Positions 1 through 12,205 of a stretch of 64,000 nucleotides of DNA are shown here, piece by piece. The translations under genes and the position numbers were made by a program. The notes under the pieces are model-generated. The model was not told the DNA's origin. It did no database searches and saw only the letters and a program-made list of their open reading frames with translations. Position 1 is the stretch's first letter; each line of letters begins with the position of its first letter. Origin of the DNA: Paraescarpia echinospica (lineage: Eukaryota; Annelida; Polychaeta; Sabellida; Siboglinidae); the NCBI GenBank assembly GCA_020002185.1, contig CM034534.1:31659573-31723572 (forward strand), read 5' to 3'.

Positions 1-1094
1 TTACATAAACTGTTCATCGATCAGTTGGGGAAGTTTTACATAAACTGTTCATCGATCAGTTGGGGAAGTGTTACATAAACTGTTCACCGATCAGTTGGGG
101 AAGTGTTACATAAACTGTTCACTGATCAGTTGGGGAAGTGTTACATAAACTGTTCACCGATCAATTGGGAAAGGTTTACATAAACTGTTCACCGATCAGT
201 TGGGGAAGTTTTACATAAACTGTTCACCGATCAGTTGGGGAAGTTTTACATAAACTGTTCACCGATCAATTGGGGAAGTTTTACATAAAGTGTTCACCGA
301 TCAGTTGGGGAAATGTTACATAAACTGTTCACCGATCAGTTGGGGAAGTTTTACATAAACTGTTCACCGATCAATTGGGGAAGTTTTACATAAAGTGTTC
401 ACCGATCAGTTGGGGAAATGTTACATAAACTGTTCACCGATCAGTTGGGGAAGTGTTACATAAACTGTTCACCGATCAGTTGGGGAAGTTTTACATAAAC
501 TGTTCACCGATCAATTGGGGAAGTTTTACATAAAGTGTTCACCGATCAGTTGGGGAAATGTTACATAAACTGTTCACCGATCAGTTGGGGAAGTGTTACA
601 TAAACTGTTCACCGATCAGTTGGGGAAGTTTTACATAAACTGTTCACCGATCAGTTGGGGAAGTGTTACATAAACTGTTCACCGATCAGTTGGGGAAGTT
701 TTACATAAACTGTTCACCGATCAATTGGGGAAGTTTTACATAAAGTGTTCACCGATCAGTTGGGGAAATGTTACATAAACTGTTCACCGATCAGTTGGGG
801 AAGTGTTACATAAACTGTTCACCGATCAGTTGGGGAAGTTTTACATAAACTGTTCACCGATCAGTTGGGGAAGGTTTACATAAACTGTTCATCGATCAGT
901 TGGGGAAGTTTTACATAAACTGTTCATCGATCAGTTGGGGAAGTGTTACATAAACTGTTCACCGATCAGTTGGGGAAGTGTTACATAAACTGTTCACTGA
1001 TCAGTTGGGGAAGTGTTACATAAACTGTTCACCGATCAATTGGGAAAGGTTTACATAAACTGTTCACCGATCAGTTTGGGAAGTTTTACATAAA
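1..1094. repeat. 35-bp tandem satellite, about 31 copies
   Basis: The unit begins TTACATAAACTGTTCACCGA and ends with a TTGGGGAAG tail; it repeats every 35 bp from the first base of the window, so the array continues to the left. Variants recur: a unit with TAAAG in place of TAAAC followed by AAATG appears at about 287, 392, 532 and 742, always a multiple of 35 bp apart, which suggests multi-unit duplication. The array ends about 70 bp before an MMS19 exon, so it appears to lie in an MMS19 intron. No coding potential is seen. Confidence 0.97.
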
Positions 1095-1167
1095 TTGCAA
1101 CAATTGTAGAAAATATGTGCAAAAAACTCAACTGAATTGAACTGTCAATCAACTTCCTGTGTTTCAG

Positions 1168-2807
1168 CTGCTACCATTGTTGGTTCAGTCCCTGCACAGC
1201 CAGCAGGTGGTGCTGTGGTTGTCGACACTGAACACGCTCGATGACCTCATTGCCGAGATGCCAGACATATTCAGTCGACATGTCGATGACTTTCTGCCCC
1301 GACTGCTTGAGCTGACCCAGTTCCGTCCTGACATGGTAGGTCATAGCAGACAGACCTGACCCAGTGAAGACCTGACATGGTAACTCATATCAGACGTACG
1401 TGACCCATTGAAGACCTGACATCGTAGCTCATATTAGATAGACATGACCCAGTGAAGACCTGACATGGTAGCCCATATCAGACTGCCTGACGTAACATGG
1501 TACCTTCACAGTATGGTAGCTCATATCGGACTGCTTGACTTAATGTGGTAACTACATAACATGGTAGCTCATATCAGACTACCTGACGTAATGCGGTAAC
1601 TACATAACATGGTAGCTCATATCAGACTATCTGACTTAACGTGATACCATCATTTGTGAATCTGAGTCTCACTGTACAAAATTAACATAAAAATGGGGAG
1701 CCAAGTTTACAAATTAATATTTTGGTCACAATTTGAAAATTTTGCAGATGCAGCTTTCAAACTGTGAACATTGCTTCAGGCTTATTTAAAGCAATTTGGT
1801 GGGCAGTACCCAGCGACATAATTCTAAACTTAAAAACATTTTAAAATGCGGAACGTAGAACATCTGTTTAACAAGTGCATGAACACCAAGTGGATACATG
1901 TGTGTAGCCATGATCGTGCTGTTGGTTAACAGAAAGTGCGCATGGGGGCGCTCCTGTGTCTTGCAAAGTTCACGACACTCCCTGAACATGTCATTTTGCC
2001 ACAACAAGACAGAGTGACACGCCATCTGGTGGCAGCGCTAGACGATCACAAGAGACTGGTACGCCGGGCGGCAGTGGACACTCGAACACAATGGTAGGTT
2101 CACTGTATTGTTACATGGTATACGACACTTTGTGATGGTTCACACCTTAAGGTACATTTTGGTGGCATAGAGTTATATGCATCATGCTAAAGGGCAATAT
2201 TTCAGTTTTACAATGATACTAGTGTCATTTGTATAAGTCAATTTATCGCAAAGTTATAGGTGGTTGAACTGACCCACCCAAAAAATTACAGTTTTGAGGT
2301 GGACGACATCAAAGTATTTGCATTTCAAATCACGTACCATCAATTGAAAACACACACACATCAAATATGCTTTTTCAAGACAGTAATTCCAAATTGCATT
2401 ATTGAAAGTGGTATTAAATTGTTTGTTTCTAAAATGCTTAAAAACATAAATCAATGCCTTCACCCCTGTGAACATATTTTGGTTTTTCCTCAGCTTTATG
2501 AAATGTACCTTACAGTTCAAACTGTTATAGCCTTTTACAGAGTCCCCTATACATATGGAGTCCCTGTCTGTACTGAGCCTCTGACTACAGATGGAGATCT
2601 GTGGTAAAGCAACGTAGTTCCTGGTTGGTGATGCGATCACTCCAGGACACATTTAGCAATTGTGCACTGTATCGTATAATTCGGGAATATAATTGTAACA
2701 AATGTACATGTTCAAATAATTGTCACTGTAGTGATCTTTCAAGGAATACTATTTTTACGCAATATATTTTTCATTTCAGGATCCTGCTGGGAGCTCCAGT
2801 TACCTGA
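1168..2807 (+). CDS. MMS19 homologue, last three coding exons (partial, 5' part outside window)
   Basis: Exons are 1168-1335, 1933-2093 and 2780-2807, each with AG/GT borders (TTTCAG before 1168, GTAGGT after 1335, TTAACAG before 1933, GTAGGT after 2093, TTTCAG before 2780). Phases 0, 0 and 2 join cleanly to the stop TGA at 2805. The 118 residues match the C-terminal HEAT-repeat end of MMS19: LLPLLVQSL..., then DDHKRLVRRAAV and the terminal QWILLGAPVT, parallel to DDKKRLVRKEAV and EWFLLGSPGS in the human protein. MMS19 is the adaptor of the cytosolic iron-sulfur assembly targeting complex (with CIAO1 and CIAO2B) and delivers Fe-S clusters to DNA repair and replication enzymes; this C-terminal region is the part that contacts partners. 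A 35-bp satellite precedes the first exon and a minisatellite follows it. The family match was recognised by eye, not by search. Confidence 0.88.
1312..1645 (+). repeat. Degenerate minisatellite derived from the MMS19 exon end and splice donor
   Basis: The block GACCCAGT...CCTGACATGGTAG...CATA.CAGAC first occurs at the 3' end of the MMS19 exon, spanning its donor at 1336. It is repeated with divergence 5-7 times in the intron (for example around 1356, 1402, 1446, 1500, 1560 and 1610). Several units keep an ATG-GTA core that resembles the real donor. Confidence 0.8.
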
Positions 2808-2867
2808 TGAATGAATGACTCATCTACCAGCAGATTTATGGAAATTACATTAAATCTACTGTGTCCA

Positions 2868-2873
2868 ATAAAA
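2868..2873 (+). terminator. Poly(A) signal AATAAA of MMS19
   Basis: AATAAA lies 61 bases after the MMS19 stop codon, in the expected place for a short 3' UTR. The cleavage site is not determined. Confidence 0.7.
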
Positions 2874-3170
2874 CACATAAAGCCAACTGTAGTTTTGTTA
2901 ATTTAAACAAATTTATGCCACTGTACTTGCCTTCATGGTTTGAAATACATCTCTTCTTGCCTGGTTACAAAAACAAGAATTAGGTGAAATTACTATATAT
3001 TAATGTTACCTTCGGGGGCAGCTGCAACATCCCCTCCCCAGCCGCGGTCCACTCATTGTCGTCATTCACTTCCTTCGACCATTGCATTCTGATATCTACC
3101 TATCGATTATGTATTAAAAACAATCAAAGGGGGTTTAAGTTAAGTTAATTATAGAGTTATTTACTTATGT
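2874..3170. other. Intergenic sequence downstream of MMS19
   Basis: AT-rich sequence with no convincing open frame, RNA gene or repeat visible. Confidence 0.6.
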
Positions 3171-3736
3171 ATATGAGGAGTCGCACAATACTGGGCCAAA
3201 AAAGGAGGACTGGACACCAAAAACAAAGTGCTTAAAATAAATGAAAAACTGTCTTAGATGATAGCCAAGATACATCTACACCTAAAATTAAAGAAGAAGA
3301 TAAAGTTCTCTGTACTCACTGTTATGTGGCGCAATGCCAAGTGAAATTCATGATGTAAGTTACATGGTGTCTGTTAACTAAAATATGAGAGTGAAACCTT
3401 TCAGAAATCAAAATTTGCTGGACCGATGTATGCTAGCACCTCATCAGAATCCAACAGACTTTTAAAATGTTAAGAATGATCAGAGCACTCTGAACCTGAA
3501 ATGGTGGACACTGTAACTTACGTTATCTACCACATTGACCACAACCACAATTTTTTCAAACAACAATAAACAGGCAGATTGTTTTTTTGTGTCTTCTTTC
3601 TTCATGGACCTAAGATACAGCACAAATGTTATCAACAGGAACTGTCTACAAAGAAGCTGGTTAGCCTGGTTATGGAGCAGAATATAGAGTAAGTTACAGG
3701 ACACCAATTTGGCCCAGTATTGTGCAACTCCTCATA
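3171..3736. mobile_element. Non-autonomous element with terminal inverted repeats of about 28 bp
   Basis: The left end ATATGAGGAGTCGCACAATA is matched in inverted orientation by the right end, CAATTTGGCCCAGTATTGTG followed by CAACTCCTCATAT, with one or two differences. The repeats enclose about 510 bp of AT-rich sequence with no transposase frame. Flanking TA may be the target duplication. This fits a MITE or deleted DNA transposon; the superfamily is uncertain. Confidence 0.7.
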
Positions 3737-5032
3737 TCTGATATGCTTTTCTATCTGTTGGAGAAAGATGGAAACTGTGAAGGAATCTCTAGAGGGCACT
3801 ACTGTAGCTTTACATGGAAATATTGGCAAGCGAAGAAAAAATGTAGAACCTGATAATGATAACTGTTGCCCTTGCTTTGGTGATTGGCTGTTGGCTTGTA
3901 TTGTTTACTTGTGTTAGAATAAAATGTTTGTGTGACGAGGTATTTATATTTTGTATTGATTGACTTGGTGTTAAATTTGTGTGATTATTCCCTGACCTGA
4001 ATACATATCATGTGACCATCATGTGAATGGCTGACAAGAACACACTTGTTATTTTGTTTGCATAACAGATATATAATAATACATATTTATGCATCTACAA
4101 CAAACACTTCATTAATCAACCTGTACCTTATTTGTTTTAATCATACTGGAATGATCTCATAGGAAACTTCCGGAGATCCCCATTGTATAGTTACATAAGG
4201 AAGTGACATGTATTTCAAAATGCCCAGTGCATTACTGGCACACCATGTGTGTGTGTATGCATGCACGCACACACACAACAAGACATCTACACCAAAGAAG
4301 CATCTAACATTTTAGATGACATCACAGCTGCTTCATCATCTGCTTTTCCCATCATGAACCTGGATGTTTTGTCCAAATGTGCAGTGCATGAATAGTTTAA
4401 GTAATGTGTGCACTGTGCAGTCTGCGTAATAAAAGTTTGCATACATTCTTTAATTGTCGATAGAAATATCTGTGCTCGTTACATGACATTTAACATCCAA
4501 CCCATTGAACAGTGGTGGTCACATGACCTTCAATTAATTGTACATACAACATCAACTAATTTGTAGTTTCTGATTGTTTGTATAACAAAATCACCAAAAG
4601 ACAAAGTTATACACAACTTATATATTGGAATGCTGTACATCTGAAAGATGTACTTGTAAAGACCTGCATTTCTCCTGTTGGTGTTATCTAGATCTCAGGA
4701 AGTGAGCAAACTCAGACTCTTGTCTTGTTTAACAGGCGGACGTCTTTGCGGTACAACCATTATTGTAATTACCCAGTACACTGTACTTGGCAGATGTTAC
4801 AAATGTAACATAGTGCTTGAAGTCATGACTTCAGTGTTCCTGATGCAGCGGCACTGCCATCAGCCATGCTTTCCCTCACTTCTCTCTTGAAATATTCTGT
4901 TGCCGAAGCACCATTTTCTTCCAACTTTATGCCCTGGGGACAATTATCACTTACCATTCTGCAGCCATAGCACCATTTTCTTCAGACTATCACAACACTT
5001 TGGTGACAACATTCAAAGATGATATGACATGT
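3737..5032. other. Intergenic / 3' flank between MMS19 and the BTB zinc-finger gene
   Basis: No supported gene was found. The stretch next to 5032 should include the 3' UTR of the minus-strand zinc-finger gene, but I could not identify a clear AATAAA on that strand. A small (GT)n...(AC)n inverted microsatellite lies at about 4246-4279. Confidence 0.5.
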
Positions 5033-8000
5033 CTAAATGTCATCAGATTGCCTCAATAGATCATCACTGCCAAACACAGTTGAGTCTAACCTCATCAACT
5101 CAGCTGATGAGGATATCATCACTGGTGTCAAGATATCTGACGTCATTGAAACTCCAGTGATATCTGAAGATACTTCCTCCACTGAAGTCGTACTTGTTGA
5201 ATCTGTGGCTGTCACGGGCGTAGTCTGACAACCCTGACAGCAGGGCGTGACCCGCACCTGGTGGGTCGTGACCTCTATGTGATGCATCGATCGAAGATGT
5301 TTTGTAAGATTACCCTTCACCCCCGTCTTGTAGGGGCACATGTGACATGTGAACGGCCTATCATCCTGGAAACAGGACAAATATCGGTTACTTAGAAACG
5401 ACAGAGAAACCTGTGAAACATGTCTTGAAGAAACTTGCAAATATGCCCATCCCATCTCCCAGATGATGCTACATACACACAGGTGCAATGGACAGGTTTT
5501 TCGAAGTATTCACACCAGCTGTTGGTTAAAGATAGCATGAATGACATTTTTTTTGTAACTGCATGTTTTCTACGACTGTTGCAAGTTATGTAAAAGGTCC
5601 CCAACTGATACATGGGTGGTTTATGTAATTTCAAACAATCACTGAAAACACATGGAAAATTCCAAACAATCATAGGAACCTTTAGCTGATAAGGAATAGA
5701 ATTGCTCTTTTTCTTACAGGGGTCCTATACAAATCACTGAAAGTTTGAAACCCAAAATGGTTTGCCACACAGACAAATATTTTAAAGAATATATTAAAAA
5801 TGTGATGATTGCTAATGGGAGCATACAATCATGTGTGCATTATCATCCCACCAATAACTAACTATTTGATATGTTATTTTGTTAGAGTATCTACTTGATA
5901 TCTACTACGCGTTATATATTTAGTTTGGTCTCGTACCTTGTGTGTGTGTTGGAGGCGGACGTGAGAGGTGAGCTTACTGTTGGTGGCCGCCACGTACTGG
6001 CAGCCTTCAGATTTCTCATACGGACACTTGTACTTCCTCTCTGGCAACACAAAGGTAAAGGTAAGTTCTTATATAGCACAGTATGGGTCCTGCTCAAAGC
6101 GCTTTACACTTTACTCCCTGGCAGACCTGTTCAATCGAACACCATCTTGACTTCTCTGGGAAGCATTCAGCCATGCTGCTATTAACACATGATGGTTATT
6201 CATAAACAAATATATACCATTCTCTATTGCCAGGTAATCATTCATAGATGTGAGTAAACTGGAGCAATTTAGAGTGAACAAACTTGGCCAAGGTTTGAAA
6301 TGGCAACATGAGAATTGAACAGAGATTCTCTTGAATAAGAGCCTGACGTTCTAATCACTGTGCCACTGCACTACACAAAGTATTTTTCCAAGTACCTATG
6401 CAAACATCATGAAAATGTTCTACAAACGATAGCATAAATAAACAGGTTCATGAATAATGTTAAACAAGACTTATATTACAGTGTATTTAGAATGCATGTA
6501 TCGGTATTTATTTATGTATGTGTACGTGCATGTGTGTAGGTATGTATGTATAGGTATGCATATATGTAAATACAGTAATAACAGGTCTAATTTATCTAAT
6601 TTTATTTATTTATTTAATTATTAGTTTTAATATAACTAACTTAAGTTGTTCTACATTTTATTTGAAGTTTCTTTTTTTGCAGTTTTTATAAGTATACATT
6701 GAATCGCTTGATTGGATTTTATTGTACAGCGCTTATGGATATTGCGCTCTATAAATATTAAATATTATTATTATTAAGGCATATTACCTGACACTGGCAG
6801 ATGCCATACAGCATGTCCACGAAGATCGCCACTTGACACAAACGTTTTGTGGCACACCTTACATTCAAACGGCCGCTGTCCTGCAGACACAACGCAGCAA
6901 CAGTTTAGCCGTGCACTGACAAAACAACAGTGCTGAGACTTTCAACTTCAGATGTAAAGAGAATTGGCTTGCTATTAATTTCATAATTTCCACCAAAATG
7001 TAAAAAATTAACAAAATGTAAAAATGTGAGATTCCATAAATATTAGTGCTGGATATGTATTTTCTAGTTATCATTAATAATTATTGATTAATGTATAGTA
7101 ATGATTTTAAATTGCCCACCCGATTTTATTTAACTTAGAATCATGATTCATGTAGTATATTTGTCATAGTAATGTACATGGAAGACCTCTACCAAGACAG
7201 CTGAAGTACCATAAAATAACCCAAAATGTAGCTAGTCTGATCAAGTACCACACCATAGCTAGCGTCATGAAGTACCAAGTCAAGTGACCCACTCACCCAG
7301 ATGTCGTCGCACGTGACACTGCAGCGTGTTCTTGCTGACTGTCTCAAACTGGCAGATGTCACAGTGGTATCTGAAATATAAAATGTAAATACACGTCTGT
7401 CTCGAAGGTAGAGTGGAACCTCCCTATTAAGGTCACCCTTGGGACTCGACAAAAGTGACCTGAATAGCGAGGTGACCATATTAGCGAGATTAATTTCCTA
7501 TACTTTATTGTTACACAAGTAATTTGGCACTATCTTAGTGACCTTGATTGCAAGGTGGCTGTATTACTGAGGTGATCAAAAAGCGAGGGTCGACTGTACC
7601 TACAACCATCCTCTATCAAATTTTTATGATGCTATTGTCAACAACTCTAGTTGACTGTCACACCAAGCAATGACATCACAAAGGTACAATCAACCTTCAA
7701 CCAGTGGTGACATTGTCAACGATATCAAGAAAGTACTCTACAAAATATGTCAAAAAATAATTTGTGTTAAGTGAAATATCTTCACTTCGAAGTACTGGTC
7801 TGTAGTGTATAACAGGATGTCAACATGATTATCATGTTGTTTTAAATTAAAAAAAATTAATACCAAATATAATTATTCAAAATATAAAGATCCTTTATGA
7901 AACCTATAGAATTATTATACACCAATGATGAATGTGAGCATTCTAGTTATTTTAAAATATCCTTTACTTGTTGAGTGTTGTATTTTTAGATATATTTCAT

Positions 8001-11000
8001 CATACAGTGGCCATTTTGTTTGTTGCTATGGAAAAGGGATGTCTGACAGAAGATGTCAGACAATAGATAGCTTCTATTAAGCAGTATGATTTTACCAGAA
8101 ACATTATCACACTTTCTACCTTTAGTAACTAAATAAAGTAAACGCAACTTCTTATATAGCGCAGTATCCAGTCTTCAGGACTCCTCAGAGCGCTTTACAC
8201 TTTACTCCCTGGTAGACCTGTTCCATCGAACACCATCTCGACTTCCCTGGGAAGCATTCAGCCTTGCTGCAATTACTGCGCGAAGACTATTCGTACACAA
8301 ATATCCACCACTGTCTATATCCAGGTACTCATTCATACAGCGGAGTGAATTGAAGCAACGTAGAGTGAACAAACATGCCCAAGGTTCGATACCACTGCAC
8401 AGGATTCGAACCCGGGTTCTCTCTCTGACGCTCTAGCCACTGCACCACTGCACTCCACAAAAATTTTAATGATGATTTAGCACCATGAGAACATACATGA
8501 AGATGTTGGACGGTAGCGCCACCGCGTGTCTGCGGTAGCGGTGAAGATCAAGGCTGGTCTTCTTGCTCGTTGTATACGGACATTCATGACAGAAGAGGTG
8601 ATGTGGGTGTGTCTCGTGGACACTGCGTTGGTGACACTGCAATCAGATGACAGGAGGTGGTGACAATTTTGAAGCCCCAGGTTTAAGGTGGCCAGGTGAA
8701 TGAGCTCATGTAACAAAATCCTGCATTAAACAGAATTCATTGATAAAATGTTAGTAGCTTTTTTAAAAATACTGCTGTGTCAATGATTGTATTAGGTGTT
8801 TTTTATCTAGTGCATATTTTATTGTTTATAAAATGTGTATTCCCAGCTGGCTGACTGGTGCATGCCAGCACCATTTCAGCTTCTCTGTGAAGCTTTCAGC
8901 CACACTGCAGACACCAGTAAATGTTCAAATATTGTGCACATAATTTTCAGGGTAATGAAGAGCATCAAGTTCAATTTACCGTGAAGCGATTGCTACTTGA
9001 AATTTGTATCGGCTGCATGCAATGCCATAACTGAAAGTAGGCAGTCAGTGGGAACAAGTTTAGGATCGAAATACTGTAACCGAGATCATCTCAGGACATC
9101 GTTGTCCAATATCACTTGAAATTACTTTCATTTGGGAGAGTCAGAGGCAATGCTGGCGTCAAACATCGATATTTTACACTTCCGACCGATACTGTTAATA
9201 TTATTGATATCATCATATCAGTGTTTACAGACTTTCATCTGATGGGGGTGGGGGGCTGAGGCCAGATGAAAGTAATTTTGTCTGATATTGGACATCGACA
9301 TTCCGAGATGATCCCTAAGGAAGTGAACGCACCTTGAGGATTGATGACTGTCTGAAGGTGTGACCACATATCTGACACACGTATGGTTTCACCCCAAGAT
9401 GAATCCTCACATGCAGCGTCAGAGCGACCTTTGACCTCAGTGCTTTTCCACAGTACTCGCACACAAACATTCGACCGGTGTGTTGTGCCTCATGGTGGCG
9501 CCAGATGTACTGCTTGTACAATGATTTGTAGTCACACCCATTCACCTACAGGGTTACCACGGCAACATGAACAACAATTGTTGTTATTGGTTGTTCAATG
9601 CGTTGTCAATGCAACAAAAGCTTAACTATTAAGTTATTACATAGCAAGAAAAAGGTTATTTAAAAAATTCAAGATGTAATTCGTCGTCATATTATTACTT
9701 GTAATCAAGATGACTCCACAAAAAATGCAAAGCTACTTTGGAAGGAAGTTTCCAAAAGGAATCAAGATGCAGTATTTAAATTACCATGGTATTTGTGAAC
9801 AAGACAACACAAGACAACACAAGACAACAATCAGTCAACCAGGAATTTGCTCAATATTTACAGCACAAAAAAACGTCCTGTAAGCAACATATGTAATCAA
9901 ATAATCAGTTCAATGTGTGATTTTATTCTAGCAGAGTGTATAGAATTCCCACAACTTCCTAATCTCTTGAGATTACAATGTGATGAGTACGCGGTGGGAG
10001 AGAACAAGGGAGGAGACAACGAGGGAGGAGAGAACGAGGAAGAAGAGAACGAGGGAGGAGAGAACGAGGGTGGAGAGAACAAGGGAGGAGAGAATGAAGG
10101 AGGTAAGAACGAGAGAGAAGAGAATGAGAGAGAATGAGAAAAAAAGATGTCCTAGGAGTGAATGAGACAGAGAAACAAAGAGGGGTATAATTGGGAAAGT
10201 TGGTAAGGAATTAGAGAGAAGACTGGGAGAGATAAAGGTGGAATGAATTGGATATGGAGATAGGTACAAGATGAGGGAGCAAGGTGTAATGTTACATGGT
10301 CACAACAATGAACCTGCAGAGGTGATAGAAAGACACAAAAGCATATAGCAGTAGATGAATAACTCTAGTCACCTGACATGTGTGCACTGGATACTTGTCC
10401 TGCGCAGTCAGAGGCACATCATGTTTGTTGTTCATGTGAATCAACAGCAGTTTCTCCGTACGTGCCACATATGGGCACTGCTCACAGTTGTACTTGCGAG
10501 GGTTGGGCCCCCTAGCACACGGATGACATGACTTCCTGTGCTCAATGAGAATGTTGGGGGTGACAAATGTTTCCTTACAAACGCTACACTTCCTGCGTTT
10601 GTACTTACCACGGGGTCCTGGCGGTTCTCTTTCTGTGGACATTTTACAAGTTCTGGTCTTATTGGGAACATCACAACTGGAGGGGATGTCTTCCACTGCT
10701 GCAGTTGTGATTTCATCAAAACATTTGTAAGCCACTTTGTTGGCTTCGTTAGGAGATAATTTACTGTCATCCAATAAATTCTGCTTACCCAACTCCTGCG
10801 TAGCGGAACTTCTACGCAGTGACACCACAGACCTGTATTGAACACTTGATGCTGGTTTAACATCCTCATCACTTTTGGATTGAATGTTATGTTCACAATT
10901 TGATCCTGCCATTTCACCTCCCACAATAGGATCACATCCATGATCCAAGTGTTCTTCTCCCTTCATCGTTTTGTAAGCCGTCTGCGTTGGGTCAGCCCCA

Positions 11001-12205
11001 CACTGGGTTCCAAATGTCCCAATATGCCCCAGGGTGATACCCCATGCTATGTCTTCAATGTACCTCTTTGGTACTTGCTTCACCCGCCCTGACCTACGAC
11101 AAACCACCTCACCACCACTGTCGTCGCAAGTTGACGCTAACTTCTTCGACAAACATCTTATGATGCACTTAACATTTCTCCCCTTTTCCATATCTCTGAG
11201 TGTGTCTGCCTGTCGTGTTGTGCATCTCTCTGTTGTGTGGGGATATAAAAAATGACCACCAGCAGCAACTAAAACCACACCTTTTCTTGCAACAGAACAG
11301 CTTTTGTTGCTAGTCTCTAAACTAGTTTCTTCATCCATACTTTGAGTCAGTACATTATCTTTCCCATCTTCTCTCATGTTCCTGTTAATAGCACTGTTGA
11401 ACTTAAATTCTGGTGCCTTGCTATGTCCCACTGATGCCGCATCAGAAACATTGGACTTTTCAGAAATCTTTCTTCCAGTGACATGTTCAGGTTCTAAATA
11501 TGGATGTACTTTGACTTTGTAAGAATCAGTGACATACACAAACTTTGTCATTGCTCTGCAGTGGTGAACCTCTACTGATGACCTAGCCATCATCAGAGTT
11601 TGGTTCTGCCCATCAGTCATCAGTGTTTGGTTCTGCCCATCTGTCATCAGAGTTTGGTTCTGCCCATCTGTTATCAGAGTTTGGTTCTGCCCATCTGTTA
11701 TCAGAGTTTGGTTCTGCCCATCTGTCATCAGAGTTTGGTTCTGCCCATCTATCACTTGACCCCGGATCTGCGCATCATTCAAAGAATCAATGCTATCTAC
11801 TGCGGTGACAGACTTTGCTGCGAGGTCTCTCTCCTTCACATATGCCTCACACATCTGCACCCCTGCCAAGAGTCCCATGCGTTGACAACACACACAAATG
11901 GCAGCGACATCCATGCCTTCCCCAAGCAGCAATTCGCCCATGTAGAAGTAGCGCACAAGTTGTTGCAAGGCAACGACGTCCAACGAACCAAGGAGACTGA
12001 GACAGGACGTGTCATCACTCCTTCCTTGTGTCAACTCTGTGGCGAGAATGTCACTGCAGCCAGCTAACACGACACTGTGAAGACAAACACGGTTGATGCC
12101 AACTTCGATTATGATGTCACAGTATGTGCCTTCAGTCTGAAGTTTGTACATCTGGGCACAGAGGTCACGGGGGTGGTCAGCACTGGTCAACCTCCTGTTG
12201 GCCAT
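5033..12205 (-). CDS. BTB/POZ zinc-finger protein with ten C2H2-like fingers, seven coding exons
   Basis: Coding exons on the minus strand are 12205-10373, 9545-9333, 8636-8497, 7370-7297, 6880-6788, 6040-5937 and 5365-5033. All have GT/AG borders, and the phases agree, giving about 929 residues. The N-terminus (residues 10-120) is a BTB domain: YCDIIIEVG, LHSVVLAGCSD, LVRYFYMGEL. A long low-complexity middle follows, with six 9-residue repeats (core DGQNQTLMT). From about residue 550 come ten fingers, starting CSVCKETF...H and ending CHMCPYKTGVKGNLTKH. Two fingers span exon joins, which supports the splicing model. BTB domains dimerise and recruit corepressors; the fingers should bind DNA, so a nuclear transcription regulator is inferred. 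An acceptor (TTTTCAG) ends at 12212, just before the ATG, so a 5' UTR exon lies upstream. The middle region also contains basic KRYIEDIAWG-type segments. No orthologue is recognised, so no symbol is given. Confidence 0.88.
6062..6378 (-). mobile_element. tRNA-derived SINE in a zinc-finger gene intron
   Basis: About 320 bp, about 75-80% similar by eye to the element at 8143-8460. On the minus strand it starts with a degraded tRNA-like head at about 6378 and ends in a GCGCTTTGAG...TATATAAG type tail at about 6062. Its tail stops only about 15 bp before the acceptor of the exon at 6040. Confidence 0.7.
6722..6777 (+). mobile_element. SINE/L2-type 3' tail fragment
   Basis: The stretch ACAGCGCTTATGGATATTGC followed by GCTCTATAAATATTAAATATTATTATT resembles the common AGCGCT...CTATATAA tail plus short (ATT)n of SINEs and L2-like LINEs. 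Only the tail is present. Confidence 0.45.
7411..7596. mobile_element. MITE with mariner/pogo-like ends and TA flanks
   Basis: The left end GAGTGGAACCTCCCTATTAA and the inverted right end CAGTCGACCCTCGCTTTTTG are related imperfect inverted repeats, flanked by TA on both sides. The interior repeats GTGACC/GGTCAC words. CAGT-GAACCTC-like ends are common in pogo/mariner MITEs of invertebrates. No coding capacity is present. Confidence 0.65.
8143..8460 (-). mobile_element. tRNA-derived SINE, better preserved copy
   Basis: On the minus strand the head contains GTGGCTAGAGCG (A-box-like) and CCCGGGTTCGAATCC (B box), the internal RNA polymerase III promoter of a tRNA-derived SINE. The body ends in AGCGCTCTGAGGAG...GCGCTATATAAGAAG. 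It lies in the intron just after the exon at 8497 and is a diverged relative of the copy at 6062. Confidence 0.78.
9990..10140 (+). repeat. Polypurine minisatellite in an intron
   Basis: The GAGAACGAGGGAGGA motif is repeated with variation on the plus strand; a weaker purine-rich tail continues to about 10280. It can be read as an open frame (GGENE repeats), but the sequence is an intron of the minus-strand gene and the frame has no other support. Confidence 0.8.
11588..11752 (-). repeat. Coding 27-bp minisatellite in the BTB zinc-finger gene
   Basis: Six near-identical 27-bp units encode the 9-residue repeat TDGQNQTLM/I within the large first coding exon. It is in frame and lies between the BTB and zinc-finger regions, so copy-number change would not break the protein. 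Confidence 0.9.

Noticed and set aside
2254..2652. Overlapping frames on both strands of the last MMS19 intron
   Set aside because: They lie between two well supported exons, have no recognisable domain and no splice support.
3720..3917. Small frame running out of the inverted-repeat element
   Set aside because: It starts inside the right terminal repeat and shows no domain or splice signals.
9847..10137. Plus-strand GGENE-repeat frame
   Set aside because: Polypurine minisatellite in an intron of the minus-strand zinc-finger gene.
11600..12067. Plus-strand frame over the BTB exon
   Set aside because: Antisense shadow of the coding minisatellite and BTB domain.
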